DNA of 50,514 nt from Betaproteobacteria bacterium HGW-Betaproteobacteria-18 (GTDB taxonomy: Bacteria > Pseudomonadota > Gammaproteobacteria > Burkholderiales > Burkholderiaceae_C). Below the pieces are notes generated by a model that saw only the letters and a list, made by a program, of their open reading frames with translations, did no database searches and was not told the DNA's origin. The stretch covers positions 1-50,514 of the forward strand of contig PHCO01000003.1 of assembly GCA_002842265.1 (NCBI GenBank). Direction: 5' to 3'. Positions 40,974-47,740 of the stretch are shown here, piece by piece. Both the position numbers and the translations under genes were made by a program. The number at the start of each line of letters is the position of its first letter. Positions within the stretch are counted from its first letter, which is position 1.

Positions 40974-43267
40974 CCCAGACCCCCGGCCATCTCGGTGAAG
41001 GAGGTATTGGACTCAACAGCCTGCGAGGCATTGGGTGTGCCAGCACCGGCCTGTGCAGCCTCACTGTCGGCGTCCGTTGCGGCATCGTCATCCGCGAAAG
41101 CCAGGGTGGTGTCGATCACGCCTGCGACGTTGGCTCCCAGCGGCTGGTTGCCCAGCCAATCGGTTTCCCGCGCCCACTGCTCAGAAGTCCGGTAGCGCGC
41201 CTTCATGTCCGTCGCGACCTTCTTGAGCGACTCGGGCACGAACGGATCGTTGGCGGTGTCGGCCAATGGAATGCGCAGCTTGAAACGGCGGTTGCCCTCC
41301 AGCAACGCGAACGCCTGGCCCTGGGGCAGCTCCAGCACGTCGGCCGCTTCGATCATGGCCACCTTGGTGGTGGTCACGATGTCGTTGTTGCGGCTGGTGA
41401 AGTCCACCCCGGTCCCCTCGGCCGCGGTATCGCTCACGCCGCTCATGGGAGTCAGGTGCACCACGTCCACCTGGGGCACCTGCTCGGCCAGCAGGTTGGC
41501 GGTGGTAACCGAGCGCACCCGCAGCATCACCAGGTGGTTGAAGTTGTCCAGAATCTGGCCAGCCTTGGCCTTGTCGCCGACTTTGGCCTCGATGTCGAAC
41601 ATCGACTGGGTGTAGGCCGTGATCCGAAACCCGGAGCCGCCCAGCTTGTTGACCATGGGCACGAACTCGGGGCCGCAGATTTCGTTCACCTCGTCGAAAT
41701 GGCAGCACACCGTCGGCAAGATGACCTTGCCCTCGGGGTGGTGCGGATCGAGCCCGGACTTGTAGAGCTTGCCGCCCACGGACACCAGGTCGGCCAGCAT
41801 GCTGTTGCCCACCGCAGAGGACACCACCGCATCGGACAGGGCATCGAGTCCGGCGAGCACAATGCCGCCTTGCCGGATAACCGTCATCCAGTCGAAGATC
41901 GGTCGCTTGTCGTTGGGATCGAAGTAGTCGGGCGAAATGAGCTTGCCCGCAGCGCCAGAGGTCAGCTTCTCCAGGAACGGGCCCAGGCTGGCGATGATCT
42001 TCTCGTAGAAGCTGCGCTCATAGCTGAATGCTGCGGCCAGGCCCGTCAACACCTTGTCGACGATCCGGGATTCCTTGATGAGCAGGAACATGGCGACCGG
42101 CTCGACGGGGCGGTCGGCCAGGCTGCGCGGGACGGGCGCTTTTTTCTTCTCAATCAGGCCGGCGAGTTGCTCCAGCCGGTCCTGGAAGTCGGTGAACTGG
42201 CCCTCCGCGGCCTTGGCCCTGAAAACCATCATGGCGTAGTCCATGAACAGGGGGTCGATGCCCGTCACGTCTGCCAGCAGCGTCTCATAGGTGGGCACCC
42301 GGCCGAGCGCGACCTGGGCCTGCGCCACGATGTTCGTGAAGCGCCAGGAGAACTCCTTGAAAGCGGCGCTGTTGCCCGACGAGGGCAGGGCGTTGGTGGC
42401 GCGGCCGGCCACCTCGGTGATCCGGCTGAAGTTGCCGATGCCGTTGTAGCGCGCAGAGATGTCCGGGTAGCCCAGGTGGAACAGGTAGAACTGATCACCT
42501 CGACCGGCGCGCTGCGCCTCGGCGTACAGACGCAGCATCAGGTCGGCGTCCCCCTTGGGGTCGATGACGATGGTCACATGCCCGGCGTGGATGTCCTGCG
42601 TGGCCAGCATCTCCAGCATGCGCGTCTTGCCCACCCGCGTGGTGCCCAGCACGATCATGTGTCCGTTGCGCGAGGACTGACGCATGGTGATGGGTTTCTC
42701 GGCCAGTGCGCCCACGCCATGCAGGATGGGCGAGCCGCCCAGGTCGGCGTGGGCCTGGAACGGATTGATCCAGCTGTCGTAGTTCGCGATCACGCCCGCA
42801 ACCTGCTTCACCGACCGCAGCTTCGAAGGAAGCCCAGGTTCTGAGCTGGACCACTCTCGAAGCTTCACCCCCATCTTGCGCAAGGCCAACTCGCGCGGCT
42901 GTGGCTTCACATAAGGTTCCGCATCCGTGCGGGTCGCGTCGCGCTTGCGCTGCGTGTGCTGCTGGGTCCACTCGAACCCCTGACCCAGGTAGTACTCGCC
43001 CGCGTCCACGGGAATCTTGTGGGGGGCCACCTTGGTGACCTTGTAGTACTTCATCCCGTGCTGGTAGCGCAGGATCTCGATGGCCTGTCGGCAACGGACC
43101 CAACCGAAGTAGCCCGCCAGAATGGCAATGGCCCAGCCCAGCATGGGCGGCATCATCAAGGCCCATGGCGCGGCGATGGCCACCAGGGCCACACCCCATG
43201 TCATGGCCGTGCTCCACAGCTCGACCGGGGGGCGCAAGAGCGCTTCGAGGGCGTTGTCGCTCTTCAT
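40970..43267 (-). CDS. traD: Type IV coupling protein TraD, PFGI-1 class
   Basis: A 765-residue DNA pump. Two N-terminal membrane helices (about 20-58) precede the ATPase, with Walker A GTTRVGKT at 208-215 and the following IDPKGDADLM segment of the TraG/TraD family. The region HFDEVNEICGPEFV carries the Walker B-like acidic pair. The C terminus is acidic (FADDDAATDADSE), as often seen in coupling proteins that bind relaxosomes. It hands the TraI-bound strand to the secretion channel. Both ends overlap neighbouring genes by 4 bp. Confidence 0.93.
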   Translation of the reverse strand: MKSDNALEALLRPPVELWSTAMTWGVALVAIAAPWALMMPPMLGWAIAILAGYFGWVRCRQAIEILRYQHGMKYYKVTKVAPHKIPVDAGEYYLGQGFEWTQQHTQRKRDATRTDAEPYVKPQPRELALRKMGVKLREWSSSEPGLPSKLRSVKQVAGVIANYDSWINPFQAHADLGGSPILHGVGALAEKPITMRQSSRNGHMIVLGTTRVGKTRMLEMLATQDIHAGHVTIVIDPKGDADLMLRLYAEAQRAGRGDQFYLFHLGYPDISARYNGIGNFSRITEVAGRATNALPSSGNSAAFKEFSWRFTNIVAQAQVALGRVPTYETLLADVTGIDPLFMDYAMMVFRAKAAEGQFTDFQDRLEQLAGLIEKKKAPVPRSLADRPVEPVAMFLLIKESRIVDKVLTGLAAAFSYERSFYEKIIASLGPFLEKLTSGAAGKLISPDYFDPNDKRPIFDWMTVIRQGGIVLAGLDALSDAVVSSAVGNSMLADLVSVGGKLYKSGLDPHHPEGKVILPTVCCHFDEVNEICGPEFVPMVNKLGGSGFRITAYTQSMFDIEAKVGDKAKAGQILDNFNHLVMLRVRSVTTANLLAEQVPQVDVVHLTPMSGVSDTAAEGTGVDFTSRNNDIVTTTKVAMIEAADVLELPQGQAFALLEGNRRFKLRIPLADTANDPFVPESLKKVATDMKARYRTSEQWARETDWLGNQPLGANVAGVIDTTLAFADDDAATDADSEAAQAGAGTPNASQAVESNTSFTEMAGGLG

Positions 43268-43809
43268 CGCACACCCTTCGTGGTCGGGCTCTCAGGGGAC
43301 TCGGTGATGCGGCCGTCGGACATGACAACCAGCGGGTAGGTGGAGATGCCAGCGGACAGGAGCTTTTGCTCCAGCCAATCACCGCGCACCGGTGCCAGCG
43401 ACAAGCCACCGGCAAACGCCTGCAGGTCCTTGAAGACGTACTCTGTGCTGGCCGCGATCACCAGACCGGAGGCTCCGAGCTCGGTCAGCGTCTGGCGGTG
43501 CAACTGCAGCCACTGAAAACTCCCAGGATCGGTGCCCAGCACAAAGATCGGATGCGCCAGCCAGTGGGCGTCAAACAGGCCCTGTCCCAGCTGGGAATCC
43601 ATCAGACGGCCTGGCTTGAGCCGGGAAGCCAGAGGAAACGTCGTGCCGGGCAGCACGCCGGGCTGGTCCACCCCGGCGACCAGGTGGCCGTAGTAGGTGC
43701 CCAGCGGCACGCTGCCCGCGCCGTCATGGATCACGACCAGATCGGCACACCGAGCAGCCAAGGGCAGGGCGGCCAGCGTGATGGTCGACAGCAAGTGCAG
43801 GGAGTTCAT
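43264..43809 (-). CDS. ICE protein, PFL_4695 family
   Basis: A 181-residue exported protein of the TIGR03765 family. A signal (LLSTITLAALPLAARCA) is followed by DLVVIHDGAGSVPLGTYYGH, FVLGTDPGSFQWLQLHRQTL and the end SAGISTYPLVVMSDGRI. The fold looks thioredoxin-like without the cysteine pair. It lies between the transglycosylase and TraD with 4-bp overlaps. The role in transfer is unknown. Confidence 0.86.
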   Translation of the reverse strand: MNSLHLLSTITLAALPLAARCADLVVIHDGAGSVPLGTYYGHLVAGVDQPGVLPGTTFPLASRLKPGRLMDSQLGQGLFDAHWLAHPIFVLGTDPGSFQWLQLHRQTLTELGASGLVIAASTEYVFKDLQAFAGGLSLAPVRGDWLEQKLLSAGISTYPLVVMSDGRITESPESPTTKGVR

Positions 43810-44603
43810 GAACGCAACTCCTGCAATGTCTGGCGCTGCCGGTAGCTGCGGGCCAGCGCCATCACACGCTGGACGTAGGCCCTCGTCTCGGCGAACGGCG
43901 GCACCTTGTTACCCGCCTTGATCACGGCGCCCGGGCCGGCGTTGTAGGCGGCGATGGCCAGCTCGACATTGCCGCCGAAACGCGCCAGCTGCTCGGCCAG
44001 GTATTTGGTACCCACCGCGATGCTCACGCGCGGATCGGTCAACAGCTGCTCAACCGTTGCTGTGGGTTGCGCCGACAAGCCCAGATCGCGCGCCGTACCC
44101 GGCAACACCTGCATCAGACCGATGGCGTTCTTGGGACTGCGGGCACGCGGGTTGAAGGCTGACTCAGCGTGAATCACCGCCTTGATCAGATAGGCATCGA
44201 CCTGGAACCGCTCAGCGGCTTGAGCCAGGGTCTTGAGCATCAATGGGGTGGCCCTGGCCGGACCGGTGCCGGCCTCCCGCCTCGCAATGGGCAAAGCCTC
44301 GAAAGCCTCAGGCAGCAAGCTGCGGGCGACCGTGGCTGTTTCGCTCTCACTCAGTGCCTTGGGCCAGATGACCTTGGTGTCGGCACCCGCTTCGGAAACA
44401 GCTGCCATCACCGGTGTGGGGGTGTGACGCGCCGTGCCGGCCGCAGCGGGGTAGATGGTCTTGGTGAGCTGGCCCGGATCTATCCAGGCAGAACCACCCT
44501 CCTGGGCATGAACCGCACCAGCGAACAGCGCGACCAACGTGCAGGCTATCTGCCGCAGGCGCTGCGACCGGCAGTGTTCTGAAGCGTGCGGCTGGCGCGT
44601 CAT
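43806..44603 (-). CDS. Lytic transglycosylase of the transfer apparatus
   Basis: A 265-residue exported enzyme with a C-terminal SLT domain (about 125-250). Catalytic E147 lies in KAVIHAESAFNP, followed by GLMQVLPGTARDLG and AIAAYNAGPGAVI, the three goose-lysozyme-like boxes. It opens the peptidoglycan for the secretion channel. The start at 44603 gives a normal signal sequence (CTLVALFAGAVHAQ) and replaces the long track ORF that runs into the previous gene. Confidence 0.92.
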   Translation of the reverse strand: MTRQPHASEHCRSQRLRQIACTLVALFAGAVHAQEGGSAWIDPGQLTKTIYPAAAGTARHTPTPVMAAVSEAGADTKVIWPKALSESETATVARSLLPEAFEALPIARREAGTGPARATPLMLKTLAQAAERFQVDAYLIKAVIHAESAFNPRARSPKNAIGLMQVLPGTARDLGLSAQPTATVEQLLTDPRVSIAVGTKYLAEQLARFGGNVELAIAAYNAGPGAVIKAGNKVPPFAETRAYVQRVMALARSYRQRQTLQELRS

Positions 44604-44610
44604 GACTGGA

Positions 44611-45183
44611 TCAGCGCTTTTTGGCGTTCGCTGAGCGGCGGGCGGACGGTGCGGGGTCTTGCACCAGCGTGCGCGGCACCCCCAGCATGTCGGCAGTGGC
44701 GGTCGGCACGGCCACGGGAGCCTGCCCCGAGTAGTCCACCACCACCTGGTTCGGGAACAGGCGTGCCTGAACCTCTTGAAACGTTCGGCTCCATGCCAGG
44801 CTGCGTTCCACATCGGCCTGCAGGGCGCGCGCGAACATCTCCGCGTACTTCACGCGCTCCTTCTCGTCGCGCGCATGGATGCCCAGCGCCTCGACAGGGG
44901 AAAGGTTCTCGACGGAAAACGATGCCCGCGGCCCTTTGAGCAGCACCTTGGCCCGAACCATTTCCTCGTTGCTCATACCCCAGATTTGCGCCACCAACAG
45001 ATCGTTGGTATCCAGTTGGGAGTGGATACGGGCCACACGTTGCTGTGTCGATTCCCCCGTTTGCGTCTGTTGCTCCCGCGTCTGATTGATCACGCGCGAC
45101 TGCGCGAGCACGCCACTGCTCAGCGCTACGCTGAGCAGGCTGATCGCCACGGCCCTGGACATGCGAAGGTTCTGGATGAACAT
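44611..45183 (-). CDS. ICE protein, PFL_4693 family
   Basis: A 190-residue exported protein of the TIGR03759 family. A signal (AVAISLLSVALSSGVLAQ) precedes DLLVAQIWGMSNEEMVRAKV, the family core, then PVEALGIHARDEKERVKYAE. It is soluble and probably periplasmic. The start at 45183 follows GAG nine bases upstream; the ATG at 45204 would overlap the previous gene by 14 bp and is possible. No biochemical function is known. Confidence 0.86.
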   Translation of the reverse strand: MFIQNLRMSRAVAISLLSVALSSGVLAQSRVINQTREQQTQTGESTQQRVARIHSQLDTNDLLVAQIWGMSNEEMVRAKVLLKGPRASFSVENLSPVEALGIHARDEKERVKYAEMFARALQADVERSLAWSRTFQEVQARLFPNQVVVDYSGQAPVAVPTATADMLGVPRTLVQDPAPSARRSANAKKR

Positions 45184-45190
45184 GGCCAGC

Positions 45191-46102
45191 TCAGTTGGAA
45201 ACATTCAAAGAAATGGAACGCGCACCATCGGTGAAGGTCGCGCGCTGCCCGGCCACATCCACCGAGTTCAGGGTGATGCCGTTGAAGCTGTCGCCCTGCT
45301 GGAGAACCTTGACCTGCGGGTTCTCCTGGTCACCATTGCCCACCACCACCGAAGGGCGGCCATCCCACATGTCCACCGACAACAGTTGCTGCCGCGTGAC
45401 CGCAGGCGCCTTGACCACCGGTGCCTTCGGTGCGGGTCGGCGCACGGGCGCAGGTCGTGCAGGGACCGGTGGCGTGACCTGGTGCGGTGCAAATGCCGTG
45501 GGGAGCAACGGCTCACCATTCGCTCCGGCTTCCCCGATGATGTAGCCCTGCGCGCGCAGTCCTTCGATCACCTGGTTCAACCGGGTTTCCATGTGATCCA
45601 GCCGAGCATTGAGCTCGATCTGCTCGGAGGTGGGTCCTGCAGGCGGCTCAGGCACCACGGGCTGGATGGGCGCCACCGCAGGCAACGGCAGCGGGGACGA
45701 GCCGAGCACCGCAGGCAGAGCAGGCGCGGCTTGCGATGCCACCTCCATCGCGCCCGTGGTCTGCGCAGCCGCTTCGCGCTTCTGCCACATCCGGTAGCCC
45801 TGGTAGCCCAGCGCACCGAGCACCAGCAAGGCAACGACCCACAGTAGGCCCATGCTGCGCTTCTTGTCCGCTGGCCGTTGCGGCGCAGGGTCCCGGAAAA
45901 CGGGTGCACCGTCCACGCGATCACGCGCTTCGTCACGGACGTCTTCTTGTACTGGCGTTGATTTCATGGCGGGGGGTGCTTCGTCGAAGAAGGTAGAAAG
46001 GTCGCGCGAACGTCCGTTCTTCGGGCGTGCGGCATCTCGTTGCTTTTCGTCCCAGAACTCGTCTTCTTCCTGGCGACGTTGGTGTTCCAGCAGGTCATCC
46101 AT
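45191..46102 (-). CDS. Single-pass ICE conjugation protein with PilP-like tail
   Basis: A 303-residue protein with an acidic cytoplasmic N terminus (about 1-80), one membrane helix (GLLWVVALLVLGALGYQGYR), a proline-rich linker, a coiled-coil segment (QIELNARLDHMETRLNQVIE) and a C-terminal beta domain (VLQQGDSFNGITLNSVDVAG) that recalls PilP/TonB-like ends. It sits between PilL-N and PFL_4693 as in other PFGI-1-type elements. A bridging function across the periplasm is inferred. Confidence 0.68.
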   Translation of the reverse strand: MDDLLEHQRRQEEDEFWDEKQRDAARPKNGRSRDLSTFFDEAPPAMKSTPVQEDVRDEARDRVDGAPVFRDPAPQRPADKKRSMGLLWVVALLVLGALGYQGYRMWQKREAAAQTTGAMEVASQAAPALPAVLGSSPLPLPAVAPIQPVVPEPPAGPTSEQIELNARLDHMETRLNQVIEGLRAQGYIIGEAGANGEPLLPTAFAPHQVTPPVPARPAPVRRPAPKAPVVKAPAVTRQQLLSVDMWDGRPSVVVGNGDQENPQVKVLQQGDSFNGITLNSVDVAGQRATFTDGARSISLNVSN

Positions 46103-46116
46103 CGGGGTGCTTCAGC

Positions 46117-46665
46117 TCAGTTCGCAGGCATGGCTTGCGCATCGCTGTTCGCCACGGATTGCTGAGGAACCACCGGTTGCGCAGGCTGGACCGTCTGCTC
46201 GGGAATCGGAGCAACTGGTGATGCATTCGCGCTGTCCGAGCCTTCCAGCTCAAACCACACCTGTCGGCTGATCGGGTCCGACCTGAGGGTCCATGCATTG
46301 CCCAGCAACACCTGCAGGAGGGTCTTGACCGAATACGGCCCCATGCGTCGTTGAGACTCCGGCAGCGGCAGGCTGAGGAAGCTGCGCGCCTGGTCGCTCA
46401 GGGCTTCGGGGTCCACCATTCGGTATCCCGTGCGAATCAGCGTGTAGTCCAGGGCCTGGCCGACGGTGGCAACGGTCTGCCGTGGGAAATTGAGCTGCGC
46501 GTAGACGGACAATGGCTCGGCCAGTTCGGCGGCGGGCTGTGCCGACTGGGTGGTGTATCGACCGACCTGCACTTGATCCCCTCCCGCCACCAGGCGTGTC
46601 TGCGCCCAGGCTGTCGGCACCATCAGCATCACGGCGATCAAGCCGAAGAAGAAGCCCTGTTTCAT
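46117..46665 (-). CDS. pilL: PilL N-terminal-type ICE protein
   Basis: A 182-residue exported protein similar to the N-terminal domain of PilL in ICE conjugation regions (TIGR03748). A signal (FFFGLIAVMLMVPTAWAQ) precedes VGRYTTQSAQPA, SVYAQLNFPRQTVATVGQAL and SVKTLLQVLLGNAWTLRSDP. The C terminus is proline/glutamine-rich. It is the first gene of the minus-strand conjugation operon, directly after the repeat-rich gap at 46666-47211, with AAGGTG upstream of the ATG at 46665. Confidence 0.84.
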   Translation of the reverse strand: MKQGFFFGLIAVMLMVPTAWAQTRLVAGGDQVQVGRYTTQSAQPAAELAEPLSVYAQLNFPRQTVATVGQALDYTLIRTGYRMVDPEALSDQARSFLSLPLPESQRRMGPYSVKTLLQVLLGNAWTLRSDPISRQVWFELEGSDSANASPVAPIPEQTVQPAQPVVPQQSVANSDAQAMPAN

Positions 46666-46791
46666 CGAGACACCTTGCATAAAAAACGCCCTGGGCTTCG
46701 TCTTGGCCGACGAGGTTTAGGGCAAAAGTGACGCCTCCAGAGATGCGCCGCCAGTGCATGCAGTGTCAGATTCGGGCTTGCAGAACTCCAC

Positions 46792-46823
46792 CCGAAACCT
46801 GCCATTTCTCAGGCAGGTTTCGG
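46792..46823. repeat. Perfect 12-bp inverted repeat
   Basis: CCGAAACCTGCC-atttctca-GGCAGGTTTCGG. Part of the motif (GAAACCTGCCTGA) recurs as a direct match at 47124-47136, so three copies of GAAACCTGCC are present in the gap. Confidence 0.85.
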
Positions 46824-46917
46824 CTTGACGGTGTAATTGAAATGGTGTACTTGGCAGAAATATGCACGGTCTGTCAGAAACATTCCTACTCAGTTCCTTG
46901 CTGCCGCGGAGGAGGGG

Positions 46918-46939
46918 GTTGCCCGGGGGGCCGGGCAAC
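46918..46939. repeat. Perfect 9-bp inverted repeat
   Basis: GTTGCCCGG-gggg-CCGGGCAAC; a GC-rich hairpin with a four-base loop, no T tract after it. Confidence 0.85.
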
Positions 46940-47052
46940 GACGGGGAAACGGCTTTCTACTGGGTAATGGCCTTATCCAAAGGGCGCCCCCTCCAAGGTT
47001 CCGGGGGCAAAGGGCCTACTGGAACGGGCCATTCGGGAGATACGGGTAGGGG

Positions 47053-47088
47053 GCGGGAGCCCCAATGTCGGGGCATTGGGTCTCCCGC
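47053..47088. repeat. 15-bp inverted repeat with one mismatch
   Basis: GCGGGAG-c-CCCAATG, loop tcgggg (approximately), CATTGGG-t-CTCCCGC. It is the largest hairpin in the gap and lies about 125 bp before the 47212 gene. Confidence 0.85.
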
Positions 47089-47137
47089 AAGGCGCTAGCA
47101 AATCAGCAAAGTGGCGTCAAGCAGAAACCTGCCTGAT

Positions 47138-47153
47138 CGAAAACCGGTTTTCG
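47138..47153. repeat. 16-bp perfect palindrome
   Basis: CGAAAACCGGTTTTCG, without a loop, 58 bp upstream of the start of the 47212 gene. The position and symmetry fit an operator for a dimeric repressor. Confidence 0.75.
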
Positions 47154-47211
47154 GTTGTGTGAAAGGGTGCGCCTGCCTAGAGTCGCGAGGCTCAACACAC
47201 CAGGGAGACCC

Positions 47212-47733
47212 ATGTCACATCCGTATCCACCACGGGATCTCCTGCCATCAAGCCTGGAGCTGGCGTATGGCAGGCACATCCTGGACCAGCAGCACGGGCC
47301 GTACCTGGTGGCCACCTATTTGGAGCAGCTTGGGCTGGCCGACTGGACTTGTCGCGTGATGGGCTACCTGCGCATGTATGACGGTATCGACTCATGGCTC
47401 GAACCTGGCGACATCGAGGCCGTTGATTTCGTTCGGCAACTGCTGTTCAAAGAGGTCCAGCGCAATCCCAAGGATGATGTCAGCGCTCTGCGCTTTCGAC
47501 TGGCGGTGTCCATGGCCAATGCACCGGTCGCCAGCTATGGCGCGGCCTTCAAAATCCAGCGCAATCTGGAAGACCCGATGAAGTCGATCTGGTGGAACCC
47601 GCTGGAGCAGTCCTGGCTGGCCTTTCTTGCGCAGCGCGAGTCGCTGCCGGACTACACGCGCCTGTACCTTTCCGGGCCATGCGAATACCGCGCCCCCGCG
47701 CAGAGCTTGATCGAATACCTGATGGAGCGCTGA
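47212..47733 (+). CDS. Hypothetical protein upstream of traI
   Basis: A 173-residue soluble product (MSHPYPPRDLLPSSLELAYG...), with the ATG at 47212 preceded by AGGGAGA. It is aromatic-rich (LADWTCRVMGYLRMYDGIDS, SIWWNPLEQSWLAFL) and predicted helical. No domain was recognised. It ends 7 bp before traI and is surely co-transcribed with it, which suggests an accessory relaxosome role or regulation of traI translation; that is inference from position only. Confidence 0.65.
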   Translation: MSHPYPPRDLLPSSLELAYGRHILDQQHGPYLVATYLEQLGLADWTCRVMGYLRMYDGIDSWLEPGDIEAVDFVRQLLFKEVQRNPKDDVSALRFRLAVSMANAPVASYGAAFKIQRNLEDPMKSIWWNPLEQSWLAFLAQRESLPDYTRLYLSGPCEYRAPAQSLIEYLMER

Positions 47734-47740
47734 GACACCC

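Larger units (their letters stand above)
46666..47211. other. Candidate oriT and divergent promoter region
   Basis: The 546-bp gap between the minus-strand transfer operon and the plus-strand traI arm carries no gene. It contains at least four inverted repeats (listed separately) and a GAAACCTGCC motif present three times. Multiple inverted repeats beside the relaxase gene are what an origin of transfer looks like, and both operon promoters must also lie here. No nic site can be named by sight. Confidence 0.55.

Noticed and set aside
46680-47100. Short ORFs in the candidate oriT gap
   Set aside because: They are glycine/arginine-rich readings of GC-rich hairpins without start signals.
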